A program made the translations under genes and the position numbers. From assembly GCA_004297725.1 (NCBI GenBank), contig SCUS01000092.1:310001-374000 (forward strand): 64,000 bases of DNA, given 5' to 3'. Positions 51,675 through 60,783 of this stretch are shown piece by piece. The first letter of the stretch is position 1. Each line of letters opens with the position of its first letter. Source of the stretch: Myxococcaceae bacterium. Lineage in GTDB: Bacteria; Myxococcota_A; Polyangia; Polyangiales; Ga0077539. Below the pieces are notes generated by a model. The model was not told the DNA's origin, did no database searches, and saw only the letters and a program-made list of their open reading frames with translations.

Positions 51675-53096
51675 TCAGAATTGCGCGTGGAGGCTGACGC
51701 CCCCGGAGCTGGCGGTGCTCCACGGGGTGACGCGCAGCGCGGTGCCCTCGGCGCGGCGAGGGGCGAGCGCGTACCAGAGGGCGCCGCCCGCGATGGCGGC
51801 GACGCCCACGCCGCCCGCCACGAAGGAGAGCGTGGTGTAGCGCGCGGCGTCGTCGTGCGCGGTCTGCTCCTCGGGCGAGACGCTGTCGCCGCAGTCGCCG
51901 TCGGGGCAGAGGCGCTCGAAGGTGTCGAGCGGCGCGCCTCGGAGGTAGAAGAGCACACCCCCCGCGGCGAGGGAGGCGACGCCCGCGCCCATGAGGATCC
52001 ATGGGCCGGCGCCGGGGCCGCGCGAGGGAGGAGCGGGGCGGACGTCCACGCGAGGGTCCACGGTCGGGGGATGGTTTACCGCGGCAGGTAATCCCTGGCC
52101 GAGGGCCCTCTCGACCTGCGCGGACATCTCATCGTGGACCAGCTCGCCGCGGCGCACGTCGACCACCATCGGCCGGTCGCCGGAGAGCAGCACGACGCGG
52201 GTGGCGCCGAGGGCCGATCCCACCGCGGCGGCGTCGCTGATGACCACCGCGGGCGACTCCGGGGCGGTGGGGTAGTTGAGCCCCGGCAGCCCGGCGACCC
52301 GCAGCAGGGCGTCGAGCCTCGGGTCGAGCGACAGCGACGTGGAGCGGCCCGCCGTGACGGTGACCGTGCGGACCCGCGAGGCCTCGCCGCAGCGGAGCGA
52401 CACGCGGTGGGTGCGCGCGGGCAGCGACTGCTCGACGGTCTGCGCGGTGGAGGCCGAGCGCGCGTCGTCCACGGAGACGGTGCAGCCTTCGCGCGGGGCG
52501 CGCACCGAGAGGGTTCCGCTGGCGTCGGGGGCGCTTGCCACCGATGGGGGGCGCAGCCGAGCGACGATGGGACGGAAGCGCAGCGGGCAGTCGTAGTCCG
52601 AGGGCATCCACCACGGGTCGAAGGCGAAGGCCCGGCGCAGCCACGTCTCGGCCTCCTCGGGGCGGCGATCTTCGTGGGCGATGCGCGCCATCAGGAAGAG
52701 GCCCTTCAGGTACGCCGCGCGGTTGTTCTCCTGGAGTTCGAGCGCGTCGGGCGCGGCCTCCATCGCCGTGAGCGCGGGCTGCAGCCGCCGTCGCCCCGCG
52801 GGCCGGCCCTGCGCGAAGAGGGCGGTCTCTCCCGCGGCGATGGCCTCGCGCTGCGGCCGAAGCACGTCCTCCTGCGGGGCGTAGCGGCCGAAGCGGGCGA
52901 GCAGCTCGCGGCTCAGGGCCTCGCCCGACTGCGCCTCGGGGCCGAGCGCCCCCGCCACCGACGCGACCTGCGCCGCGGTGGGACCGCGGTCGCGCACCGA
53001 CACGGTCAGCACCGGGATCGGGTCGGCCTCCGCCGACGCCGCGAACATCGCCAGGGAGCAGAGCCCCACCCACGCGCCAGACGCTCTTGCTGTCAT
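51675..53096 (-). CDS. Secreted protein with two C-terminal hydrophobic segments
   Basis: 473 residues from the ATG at 53096. A signal peptide ends near A-S-A-E-A (about 26). An alpha-helical, TPR-like middle (L-Q-E-N-N-R-A-A-Y-L-K-G-L-F-L-M-A-R-I-A-H-E-D-R-R-P-E-E-A-E-T-W) precedes a PEGA-like beta section (G-T-L-S-V-R-A-P-R-E-G-C-T-V-S-V-D-D, about 195-260). Two membrane helices near the C-terminus bracket a Cys-containing loop (L-C-P-D-G-D-C). Similar composite proteins are common in myxobacteria; role unknown. Confidence 0.65.
   Translation of the reverse strand: MTARASGAWVGLCSLAMFAASAEADPIPVLTVSVRDRGPTAAQVASVAGALGPEAQSGEALSRELLARFGRYAPQEDVLRPQREAIAAGETALFAQGRPAGRRRLQPALTAMEAAPDALELQENNRAAYLKGLFLMARIAHEDRRPEEAETWLRRAFAFDPWWMPSDYDCPLRFRPIVARLRPPSVASAPDASGTLSVRAPREGCTVSVDDARSASTAQTVEQSLPARTHRVSLRCGEASRVRTVTVTAGRSTSLSLDPRLDALLRVAGLPGLNYPTAPESPAVVISDAAAVGSALGATRVVLLSGDRPMVVDVRRGELVHDEMSAQVERALGQGLPAAVNHPPTVDPRVDVRPAPPSRGPGAGPWILMGAGVASLAAGGVLFYLRGAPLDTFERLCPDGDCGDSVSPEEQTAHDDAARYTTLSFVAGGVGVAAIAGGALWYALAPRRAEGTALRVTPWSTASSGGVSLHAQF
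52076..52091. repeat. Dispersed palindrome TTAC-N8-GTAA
   Basis: TTACCGCGGCAGGTAA, also TTACC-N6-GGTAA; it supplies TTA and GTA codons in the secreted protein on the minus strand. Confidence 0.7.
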
Positions 53097-53151
53097 CGCT
53101 CTCGTCCGCCTTCCCACCGCCGGGAGTGTCGTCCAACAGCCCGTGCGGTCA

Positions 53152-53175
53152 CCAGCCCCTTTGTCGGGGGGCTGG
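53152..53175 (-). terminator. Hairpin after subtilase gene
   Basis: Inverted repeat CCAGCCCC / GGGGCTGG with 8-nt loop, about 52 nt beyond the subtilase stop on the minus strand. No T-tract; possible terminator. Confidence 0.45.
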
Positions 53176-53226
53176 CGATGTGGTTGTCGGAGGATGGAGG
53201 GAGGACGAGGAAGGCGGAGGGAGCGA

Positions 53227-54909
53227 TCAGCGGGTCTTGCGGTCGATGCCGATGCGCGCGACCCAGAGGCAGACGGTCACGTTGAGCGCGATCCAGCCGA
53301 GGTAGAGCATCGAGCCCAGCGGGGCGAAGCCCGTTCGCATGTAGAGCTCGGCCAGCATGAACGACGCGGTGCCGAGCGCGACGCCGCCGATGGGGGAGCG
53401 GAGCGACGGGCGGGAGAAGCCGAGGCCCACCAGCGCCAGCACGATGCCGAGGTTGGCGAAGGGCAGCCAGCGGTGCAGGTGCGCGCCGAGGAGCGGCACG
53501 TCCCAGGTGGCCGCCGGGCGCATCGCGAACTCGACGCCTGGCACGTAGTGGCCGACGAACTGCGGAAGGAAGAAGAGCCCGACGCCGGTCACCACCGCGG
53601 GCACGACCCAGCCGAAGGTGAGCTCGCCCTTCTTGTTGCGGATCCAGAGGGCGAGGGCCAGCGCGAGGCCGAGCAGCATCACCGCGCGGGTCACTCCGGC
53701 GGACCGCAGCACCCCGTCGCTCGCGACCGAGGCGCTCACGACGCCGGCGCCGTAGAGCTCGCGCTCGCTGCCTCCGTGGGCCGTCGGGGTGCTGTACTCG
53801 AGAAGCAGCGAGCGCACCCGGTCGGGGTCGGTGACGCCCTGCGAGTACAAGAGCGCGGCGACGCCCGCGACGTGGGGAGATGCCATGGAGGTGCCCGACC
53901 ACGACGCGAACTGCTCGCAGCGGTTGCGCCCGCGCTCGCAGATGGTCTGCTGGAGGATCGCCACGCCCGGGGCCGCGATGGCGATCTCCGGGCCGCGCGA
54001 GCTGAAGAACGCGATCTGGTCGCCGGAGTCGATGGCGCTCACGGCGATGGAGAGCGGGGCGTTGGCGGGGGAGCCCACGGAGCGGCCGCTGTTGCCCGCG
54101 GCGCAGACCACGGTGACGCCGCGGCGGTGGGCGTACTCCACCGCCTGGTCCATGATCTTGGAGTGGCCGTCGCCGCCGAGGGAGAGGTTGATGACGTCGG
54201 CGCCGTGGTCGGCCGCCCAGCGGATCCCTTCGGCCACGTCGGCGAGCGAGCCGCTGCCGCGCGCGTCGAGCACCTTTACGGGGAGGATGGTCGCGCAGAA
54301 GGCCACGCCCGCGGTGCCGAGCTGGTTGTTGGTGGTCTGCGCGATGGTGCCCGCGACGTGCGTGCCGTGGCCCTGGTCGTCGTTGGCGTGGGCGGTGTCG
54401 TTGACGAAGTTCCAGCCCGGGAGGCAGCGGGTGCCGGCGAGGTCGGGGATGCGGGTGAACTCGCCGTGGTTCTCGCACGCCACGCCGGTGTCGATGACCG
54501 CGACGGTCGCGCCGCGCCCGCAGGTGACCTCCGACGAGCGCGGGAGCCCGACGCGCTGCATGCCCCACTGCTGGTCGTACATCGGGTCGTTGGGCACGAA
54601 GAGCGCGCGCATCTCGCGATTCTCCTCGGCCGCGTCGACCTCTGACTCCGCCGAGAGCCCGCGCAGCACCCTCGCGGCCTCGCTCGTCGGAACCGTCGCC
54701 AGGTACACCCGGTCGACGCCGACCATCGGGCTGTTGGGGGTCAGCGTGACGTGGTGCCGCTCGGCGATGGCGCGCACGTCGCTCTCCGACACGTCGTCGT
54801 CGAGGTCGACCGCGAGCACGGTCTCATCGACGGCCATGGCCATCGCGGGTACCGCCCACAGCGCCATGCCCAGAAGCCCGGCTCCCCATCGTCGCTTGCG
54901 TGCACTCAT
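53227..54909 (-). CDS. Subtilisin-like S8 serine protease with polytopic C-terminal membrane domain
   Basis: 560 residues from the ATG at 54909. Signal peptide to about A-M-A (26), an inhibitor-like propeptide (about 30-100), then the S8 domain with catalytic Asp140 in V-I-D-T-G, His181 in G-H-G-T-H-V-A-G, oxyanion Asn273 in A-A-G-N-S-G and Ser341 in G-T-S-M-A-S-P-H. After about 400 come about five hydrophobic helices, unusual for S8 enzymes, which mostly end in soluble or PPC domains. Placing the active domain outside and the tail in a membrane follows from the signal peptide. Confidence 0.9.
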   Translation of the reverse strand: MSARKRRWGAGLLGMALWAVPAMAMAVDETVLAVDLDDDVSESDVRAIAERHHVTLTPNSPMVGVDRVYLATVPTSEAARVLRGLSAESEVDAAEENREMRALFVPNDPMYDQQWGMQRVGLPRSSEVTCGRGATVAVIDTGVACENHGEFTRIPDLAGTRCLPGWNFVNDTAHANDDQGHGTHVAGTIAQTTNNQLGTAGVAFCATILPVKVLDARGSGSLADVAEGIRWAADHGADVINLSLGGDGHSKIMDQAVEYAHRRGVTVVCAAGNSGRSVGSPANAPLSIAVSAIDSGDQIAFFSSRGPEIAIAAPGVAILQQTICERGRNRCEQFASWSGTSMASPHVAGVAALLYSQGVTDPDRVRSLLLEYSTPTAHGGSERELYGAGVVSASVASDGVLRSAGVTRAVMLLGLALALALWIRNKKGELTFGWVVPAVVTGVGLFFLPQFVGHYVPGVEFAMRPAATWDVPLLGAHLHRWLPFANLGIVLALVGLGFSRPSLRSPIGGVALGTASFMLAELYMRTGFAPLGSMLYLGWIALNVTVCLWVARIGIDRKTR

Positions 54910-54994
54910 GCGCGAAGGGCAGCACGCGGAGGGCGCCCCTGCAAGCGCGCGGGGCGGGAGCCTTCGGGCGCCTTCGCCTCGCGGAGCGTCGTCG

Positions 54995-55023
54995 TTGACG
55001 GCCCCGAGGGCGGGTGGAACAAT
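54995..55023 (+). promoter_or_regulatory. Possible sigma-70 promoter before kinase gene
   Basis: TTGACG, then 17 nt, then AACAAT (4/6 match to TATAAT), 66 nt upstream of the kinase start at 55089. It is in the divergent gap between subtilase and kinase. Confidence 0.35.
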
Positions 55024-55088
55024 CCCGCTCCGATCGGTTCGACGGGGATCTTCAATGCAGGACGTCGCCCGACCGATCACCGGAGCGC

Positions 55089-56705
55089 ATGGCTGAGCCC
55101 GTCAGCACCACCACAGGGACATCGACCGCGCCGGGAGATCCGCTCGTCGGGCGCGTGATCAATGACCGCTTCAAGGTGCTCTCGATCATCGCCCGCGGCG
55201 GCATGGGCAAGGTCTACAAGGCCGAGCAGGCGCCGCTCGGGCGCATCGTCGCGCTCAAGGTGCTGCAGCCGAACTACAACGGCGACAGCGACCCGGAGTT
55301 TCACAAGCGCTTCTTCCTCGAGGCCTCGCTCGTCTCGAAGCTCACGCACCCCAACACGGTCACGCTCTACGACTACGGACAGTCGAGCGACAACGTGTAC
55401 TTCATGGCGATGGAGTACCTGGAGGGCCGCACCCTCCACCGGCTCCTCCGCGAAGACGCTCCGCTCGACCCGGGGCGCGCGCTGCACATCCTCGTGCAGG
55501 CCTGCCGGGCGCTGCGTGAGGCCCACCGGCACGGGGTGATCCACCGCGACCTGAAGCCGGCCAACCTCTTCCTGGTGCGCCACGACGACGACCCGGACTT
55601 CGTGAAGGTGCTCGATTTCGGGCTTCTCAAGCGCACCGACGAGACCGCCGAGGAGGCCCTCACGCAGACCGGCCTCTTCATGGGGTCGCCCAAGTACATG
55701 GCCCCCGAGCAGATTCGCGGCGAGCGCGTGTGCGCCGCGACGGACGTGTACTCGCTCGGGGTGATCCTCTTCGAGATGCTCACCGGCAAGGTGCCCTTCG
55801 AGCGCTCGAGCTCGGTCAACCTGCTCATGGCCCACGTGAGCGACCCGGTGCCCACGATCGTCGAGGCGAACCCGCTGGTGCAGGTTCCCGCGGCGGTGGA
55901 GGAGATCGTCTACCGCTGCCTCGCGAAGCGCCCCGACGACCGCTACGCCTCGATGGACGAGCTCATCGCCGCCATCAAGCAGGCCAGCGCCTCGCTCGGT
56001 CGCCCCCTCGGATCGATGTCCGGGGAGTTCATGCACAGCCTCTCGGCGAGGGCGCCCAGCTCGGGCGAGGGCCCCGTGGCGCCCGTCATCTCGTCGCTCC
56101 CTCCGCCGCTGCCCCGCGCCCACACGCCTGCCGACTCGCCCGCCGCCCAGCGCCCCGCGGCGGTCCCGATGAGCGTCACGGTGACGGCCCCGTCGAGCGA
56201 GCCTCGGCGCAGCCCGCTGCTCCTGGGCGTCGGCCTCTTCGTGCTCGCGATCGGCCTGGGCGTGGCCATCCGCCTCGTCGCCGTGCCGACGCCCCCGGCG
56301 CCCGCGGCCGCGGCGCCTTCGGTGCAGGTCTCCCTCGACAGCGATCCCGCCGGGGTCGAGGTGCTGGAGGGCGGCGTCTCCCTAGGGCGCACGCCCCTGC
56401 GCAGCACCTGGACGGGCGCGCGAGGCAACCCCGACACCGCCCATACGCTGGTGTTCCGTCAGGCGGGCTACGAAGACCAGCAGGTCACCCTGTCGGGGCC
56501 TCAGCTCTCGCACGTGGCGCACATGCGCCCGAGGGTGACGGACGTTCCTCCGATGCCCGCGCCCGCCGTCGTGCCCGCGCCCGCCGCCGTGCCCGCGCCC
56601 GAGCCCGCGAGGGTGGGCGCCCGACCGGCGCGCCGCCCGCCGCGGGTGACGCCTCGCGCCAACACCCCCCACACGCCGACCGGCTACCGCGACAACGTGT
56701 ACTGA
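55089..56705 (+). CDS. Hanks-type Ser/Thr protein kinase with PEGA-like domain
   Basis: 538 residues. Gly loop A-R-G-G-M-G-K-V-Y at 35-43, Lys57, H-R-D-L-K-P-A-N with Asp154, D-F-G 176-178, Y-M-A-P-E-Q activation segment. A Pro-rich linker leads to a membrane helix at about 378-395 and a PEGA-like domain (V-S-L-D-S-D-P-A-G-V-E-V-L-E-G-G at about 415-430). The tail is Pro/Ala/Arg-rich. The ATG at 55089 has GGAG upstream. It is divergent from the subtilase gene. This is the canonical transmembrane kinase layout. Confidence 0.92.
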   Translation: MAEPVSTTTGTSTAPGDPLVGRVINDRFKVLSIIARGGMGKVYKAEQAPLGRIVALKVLQPNYNGDSDPEFHKRFFLEASLVSKLTHPNTVTLYDYGQSSDNVYFMAMEYLEGRTLHRLLREDAPLDPGRALHILVQACRALREAHRHGVIHRDLKPANLFLVRHDDDPDFVKVLDFGLLKRTDETAEEALTQTGLFMGSPKYMAPEQIRGERVCAATDVYSLGVILFEMLTGKVPFERSSSVNLLMAHVSDPVPTIVEANPLVQVPAAVEEIVYRCLAKRPDDRYASMDELIAAIKQASASLGRPLGSMSGEFMHSLSARAPSSGEGPVAPVISSLPPPLPRAHTPADSPAAQRPAAVPMSVTVTAPSSEPRRSPLLLGVGLFVLAIGLGVAIRLVAVPTPPAPAAAAPSVQVSLDSDPAGVEVLEGGVSLGRTPLRSTWTGARGNPDTAHTLVFRQAGYEDQQVTLSGPQLSHVAHMRPRVTDVPPMPAPAVVPAPAAVPAPEPARVGARPARRPPRVTPRANTPHTPTGYRDNVY

Positions 56706-56718
56706 CCGGCCGAGGTCG

Positions 56719-57576
56719 CTACGCCTTGACGGGCTCGCGATAGAGGGCGCGCAGCACCTCGTAGGTCGACATCGGGACGAACGCGTCGATGGGGTTGTCG
56801 GTCACCACCGCGCGCTTCTCCACGGTGGCCTCGTCGCACGCGAGCAGGAGCATCGAGCCCTCATCCGCGGTGGACGCGAGCCCGAGCCCGGCGATCTGGC
56901 CGCCCTGCACCTTCACCGCGTAGTTGAGCGGGTGGATGGGGTCGCGGAGCGGCGTGCGGTCGGAGAGCGCGAGGGTGTCGCGAGCGAGCGTGAGGGTGCC
57001 CGTGCTGGTGGGCTGGAGCATCCACGGGGCGTCGGGGTCGAGGGTGGCCTCGAGGTGCGCGAGCAAGGGGTCGAGCGACTGCCCCGGGAGCAGCGCGAAG
57101 GCGTGGGAGGTCGCCGCGGACAGGGCGACGGCGTCGAGGTCGACCTTCGCGACGCGGGCGCTCCACGCGGCCGACGGGGTCGACGGCGGGGCGAGGGACT
57201 CGATGAGCACCACCGGGTCGTTGCGCTGCGAGAGGATCAGCACGCGCCGCCCATTGCCGGTGAGCAGCAGCGCGCCGTAGGGGCTGGTGAGGTCGACGAC
57301 CTCCACGCGGCGCTCCTCGTCGCTCACGTCGAGGCGGCCCGGGGTGGCGACGAGGGAGATGGTGCCGCCGCGGCGACGGGCCCACGCGGCGAGCGCGCTG
57401 CCGCCGAAGACGCCGACGGTCATGCCCGGCACGAGGCCGAGCGCCGCGGACACGTTGGTGCTCGCGAAGAGGGCGATGAACAGCCCGGAGGCGCCCGCGG
57501 TCAGGCCGAGCACCGCGGAGCGCAGCCACTTCGGGTCGCTGCATACAGGAACACGTAACGTCGCCGCAGGGTCCAT
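56719..57576 (-). CDS. Membrane protein of unknown function
   Basis: 285 residues. Two adjoining hydrophobic segments (about 18-45 and 48-68, L-R-S-A-V-L-G-L-T-A-G then V-P-G-M-T-V-G-V-F-G-G) are followed by a beta-rich cytoplasmic or periplasmic domain with repeated R-V-L-I-L-S type strands, PH-domain-like in pattern only. No recognised family. It starts 12 nt downstream of the hypothetical HTH protein on the same strand, so an operon is likely. The first codons include a copy of the TTAC/GTAA palindrome. Confidence 0.6.
   Translation of the reverse strand: MDPAATLRVPVCSDPKWLRSAVLGLTAGASGLFIALFASTNVSAALGLVPGMTVGVFGGSALAAWARRRGGTISLVATPGRLDVSDEERRVEVVDLTSPYGALLLTGNGRRVLILSQRNDPVVLIESLAPPSTPSAAWSARVAKVDLDAVALSAATSHAFALLPGQSLDPLLAHLEATLDPDAPWMLQPTSTGTLTLARDTLALSDRTPLRDPIHPLNYAVKVQGGQIAGLGLASTADEGSMLLLACDEATVEKRAVVTDNPIDAFVPMSTYEVLRALYREPVKA
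57543..57558. repeat. Dispersed palindrome, copy at start of membrane-protein gene
   Basis: ATACAGGAACACGTAA; on the coding strand it reads TTA ... GTA, two rare codons within the first eleven. Confidence 0.6.
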
Positions 57577-57587
57577 GGTCTTCGTAT

Positions 57588-58019
57588 CTACCTCCGCCGG
57601 TCGCGCGGCGCAGGCCGCGGGCCGTAGGTCTTCTCGTTCTCTCGAGCGTCGGTGGCGAGCTCGCGCTGCCAGTCGCGGGTCTTCAGCTTCGCGTTACGGA
57701 AGGCCTCCCAGTGCGGTCGCGCGACCTCCGTGCGGGAGACCCCGTCGGGCACCTCGAGCACGTCGATCTGCGCGCTGGAGAGGTCGAAGTCGCTGTTGAC
57801 CAGCCGGTCGGGGTCCATCGCCAGGTCTTGCAGGATCTGCTTGATGATCCCGCTGGAGACCCCGAAGCGCTTCGCCACCTGGTGCACGTTCTGGAACTCG
57901 TACCCGTCGCTGGCGGTGATGCCGAGGTGGTACGCGCAGAAGAGCGTGAAGGCGTCGATGCCGTGCTTCTCCGCCAGCGCCGACCGCGGCCCGGCGGGTG
58001 TCCTCTCGTCCTTGCTCAT
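57588..58019 (-). CDS. Small HTH-like protein of unknown function
   Basis: 143 residues. A helical centre, V-H-Q-V-A-K-R-F-G-V-S-S-G-I-I-K-Q-I-L-Q-D-L, has the spacing of a helix-turn-helix at about 45-66, and charged flanks suggest nucleic acid binding. No family known to me. A basic tail (P-R-D-R-R-R) ends the protein. The first gene of a pair with the membrane protein; it follows the OPT transporter gene by 19 nt on the same strand. Confidence 0.6.
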   Translation of the reverse strand: MSKDERTPAGPRSALAEKHGIDAFTLFCAYHLGITASDGYEFQNVHQVAKRFGVSSGIIKQILQDLAMDPDRLVNSDFDLSSAQIDVLEVPDGVSRTEVARPHWEAFRNAKLKTRDWQRELATDARENEKTYGPRPAPRDRRR

Positions 58020-58038
58020 CGGCTCGACGTTAGCACCC

Positions 58039-60036
58039 TCAGCGCGGCAGCACGCCCGCGACGTCGCGCAGCACGATCACGACGATGCCCATGAGCCCCT
58101 CGCCCGCCACGACGCCCGACGAGGCCGACACGATGTACCGCTCGGCGAAGTCCTTGTGGGTGCGGTGCAGCAGCCAGGCGACGGTGGCGCCCACCAGCAT
58201 CGCGAAGCTGTCGTTGAAGTCGATGACCAGCGCGATGCCGAGGCCGGTCGCGCTGGGCAGGTAGGGCTTCCATGACCTCGGGACGAGCTCCTCGGCGATG
58301 GCGAGCACGGCGCCGAACATCGCGCCCGCGGCGATCGCGTACACGGCCAGGCTGGGGAGGTTGCCCGGGCCGTCCTTGAGGAGCTTGGCGACGGAGGCCC
58401 ACGCCACCGCCGCGGGGGCCGCGAGCTCGTTGCCGAGGCGCTCGGGCTTCGCGATGACGAAGTACGCCGGCACGCACACGAAGGCGCCCGCGATGACCCC
58501 GAGGATCTGCGCCCAGAACTGCTTGCGCGGCGCTCCGCCGAGGAGGTAGCCGGTCTTCACCTCGGTGAGCAGGTCGGCGGAGTGGCTCGCGGCGCCGGCG
58601 GTGACCGTGGCGGTCATCAGGTTGGCCGCGGCGTTGCCGGGGACGAGCACGCCGAAGAGGAGCTGCGCGATCTTGCCCATGGCGCCGATGGGCGTCACGT
58701 CGGTCTCGCCGGTGGCGCGCGCGGCGACCACGCTCAGCACGAAGGCCAGCGCGACGGCCGCGCAGCCCTGGAGCAGCGGCACGCCGAACCAGGCGCGGAG
58801 CATGGCGATGGAGGCCAGGGAGCAGACCGCGAGCCCGACGCCGAACCAGAGCGAGGGGACCTCCACCTCCGCGAGCGGGTCTTCTTTGGGCGCCACCTTG
58901 CGGCCGAAGGGGAGCAGCGCGCCGAGGCCCGAGAACGCGCGGGCGATGGTGCGCCAGCGGAAGGCGAAGGCCACGAGGCTGGAGCTCACCATGAGGGCGG
59001 TGCCGGGCCAGACGCTCCACTTCGAGCGGAGCACCGCGTGGAGCACCTCGGCGGAGCGCACGGGGATCGCGTGGTCGTGCTCGGCGGCGCGCACGAAGGC
59101 CGACCAGGCCGCGGGGGTGGCGGTGTCCGCCGCGCTGGCGACGCGCAGCACGCCCTGGTCGAGGAGCCACGGGCCGATGAAGCCGTAGTTGATGGCGCCG
59201 CCGATCGCGAGGCTCAGGGCGACCTTCATCCCGATGATGGCCCCGGCGGCGTAGAGCAGCAGCGAGGTGTTGAGCGCGAAGGACCACGCCTCGCCGGGGT
59301 ATCCCCTTACCGTGAAGGGTAATCCGACGGACTCCGGGAGGCGGCGGAAGATCCAGAGCTTGCACTCGAAGATGAACTTCACGACTGCGGCGAAGAGGCC
59401 GGCGACGAGGAGCGAGCGGGCCTTGGAGAGCGACTCCTTGCCCGCGGCGTGCATGGTGCGGATGGTCTCCGCGCACACGATGCCCGACGGGAAGCGGAGC
59501 TGCTCGGCGTTGATGAGGCTGCGCTTGAGGGGGATGGCGACGACGACGCCGAGGACGGAGATGGCGAGGAGCCACGCGGTGAGCTGCCAGTGGGTGAGCT
59601 CGGGGACGTCGATGACGTGCTCGCGGCGCAGCATGGTGAGCGCGGGGATGGAGCTCACGAGCCCGGCGGAGGACATGTACGCGGCGGCGGAGGCGGCGGT
59701 CTGGGACGTGTTGTTCTCCAGCATGGTGAACTCGTCCATCGAGGGGAAGAGCTTGCGCACCGCGGAGAAGATCGCGAAGGCCAGCACGCTCGCGGTGATG
59801 GACATCCCGAAGTTCCAGCCGATCTTGAGGCCGATGTAGAGGTTGGAGGCGCCGAGGACGCTCCCGAGGAGCATGCCGGTGAGGGCGGCTCTCACGGTGA
59901 GCTGCGGCACCCCGCGGGCGTAGACCTTCTCGAGCCACAGGCGGTCGCGGGCGGCGATGGCCTCCGGGTCGGTGAGCGGCGACAGGTCGATGGGAAACGC
60001 GGCGGACTTCGGCTCGGACTCGGTGGGGGCGCTCAT
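58039..60036 (-). CDS. OPT family oligopeptide/metallophore transporter
   Basis: 665 residues with many membrane helices. It begins with an acidic leader and L-T-V-R-A-A-L-T-G-M-L-L-G-S-V-L-G-A-S-N-L-Y-I-G-L-K-I-G-W near 50-78, then shows N-N-T-S-Q-T-A-A-S-A-A-A-Y-M, typical of bacterial OPT proteins. These import peptides or metal-siderophore complexes with protons. The length agrees with family members. A TTAC-N8-GTAA site lies in its coding sequence near 59307. Confidence 0.92.
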   Translation of the reverse strand: MSAPTESEPKSAAFPIDLSPLTDPEAIAARDRLWLEKVYARGVPQLTVRAALTGMLLGSVLGASNLYIGLKIGWNFGMSITASVLAFAIFSAVRKLFPSMDEFTMLENNTSQTAASAAAYMSSAGLVSSIPALTMLRREHVIDVPELTHWQLTAWLLAISVLGVVVAIPLKRSLINAEQLRFPSGIVCAETIRTMHAAGKESLSKARSLLVAGLFAAVVKFIFECKLWIFRRLPESVGLPFTVRGYPGEAWSFALNTSLLLYAAGAIIGMKVALSLAIGGAINYGFIGPWLLDQGVLRVASAADTATPAAWSAFVRAAEHDHAIPVRSAEVLHAVLRSKWSVWPGTALMVSSSLVAFAFRWRTIARAFSGLGALLPFGRKVAPKEDPLAEVEVPSLWFGVGLAVCSLASIAMLRAWFGVPLLQGCAAVALAFVLSVVAARATGETDVTPIGAMGKIAQLLFGVLVPGNAAANLMTATVTAGAASHSADLLTEVKTGYLLGGAPRKQFWAQILGVIAGAFVCVPAYFVIAKPERLGNELAAPAAVAWASVAKLLKDGPGNLPSLAVYAIAAGAMFGAVLAIAEELVPRSWKPYLPSATGLGIALVIDFNDSFAMLVGATVAWLLHRTHKDFAERYIVSASSGVVAGEGLMGIVVIVLRDVAGVLPR
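59307..59322. repeat. Dispersed palindrome TTAC-N8-GTAA in OPT gene
   Basis: TTACCGTGAAGGGTAA, also TTACC-N6-GGTAA; on the coding strand it reads TTA and GTA. Confidence 0.7.
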
Positions 60037-60072
60037 CGCCCGCGGGAGGCAATCACGGTTGTGGGGCGCTGA

Positions 60073-60744
60073 TCAACGCGCGGCGGCGCGGAAGAAGCGC
60101 TCCCCGTAGGACGCGACCCAGAGCAGCCGGTCGAGGGCCTGCGTGGCGTCGAGGACGGCCTCGGCGTGGGCCGCGGCGAGGGCGGTGAGCGCGTCGCGGT
60201 TGGCCACGACGGCGGCGCTGAAGGCGTCGAGCGCGGGCACGAAGAACGACGGCCCCGCGGTGCCCTTCTCCTCGCCGGGAGGGAAGTCGTGGGAGAGCCC
60301 GAGGTAGACGATCGCGTGGTCGTCCATGAGGCACATGGTCTGAGGGTAGAGCAGCGCGAGCACCTTGCTCACCGCGGCCACGCCGACGTCGTCGCCGCAG
60401 AGGAGGGTGACCGCCTGCGCGGCGGCCGAGCGCTCGTCGTCGGCCAGGGAGAGCCAGGCCTCGGGGCCGTCGGACAATACCTGGTCGAGTAACAGCCAGG
60501 CCGGGCGCGCGGGCTCCTGGAGCCACCGCCGGAAGACCGGCGACGTGGCGCGGCTGTTGACCATCCAGCTTCCATGGAGGGCCAGCGCGAGGCGGTCGAC
60601 GAGGGGGACGCCCCTCGCCGCGGCGACGCGCAGCGCGTGGGCCGAGCGGTCGTAGCCGTGGGCGCCGGGGAGCGTGGCGCGCCGGGCGAGGAGGCGCAGC
60701 GGGTCGTCGATGACGTGGGTGTGGAGGGTGATGGGGTCGCGCAT
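60073..60744 (-). CDS. Hypothetical protein
   Basis: 223 residues, no signal peptide or membrane helix. Mostly Ala/Leu-rich helices, with P-Q-T-M-C-L-M-D-D-H-A-I-V-Y-L-G-L in the middle and several conserved-looking Trp and Asp positions. No family recognised. It lies between the OPT transporter (36 nt downstream) and the DoxX protein. The G/C third-position bias supports that it is real. Confidence 0.6.
   Translation of the reverse strand: MRDPITLHTHVIDDPLRLLARRATLPGAHGYDRSAHALRVAAARGVPLVDRLALALHGSWMVNSRATSPVFRRWLQEPARPAWLLLDQVLSDGPEAWLSLADDERSAAAQAVTLLCGDDVGVAAVSKVLALLYPQTMCLMDDHAIVYLGLSHDFPPGEEKGTAGPSFFVPALDAFSAAVVANRDALTALAAAHAEAVLDATQALDRLLWVASYGERFFRAAAR
60477..60492. repeat. Dispersed palindrome, copy in hypothetical gene
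   Basis: ATACCTGGTCGAGTAA; on the coding strand TTA and GTA codons in frame. Confidence 0.6.
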
Positions 60745-60783
60745 GTCGTCGGGTGGCGCGACGCTACCAGGGAGGCGGGGCGC

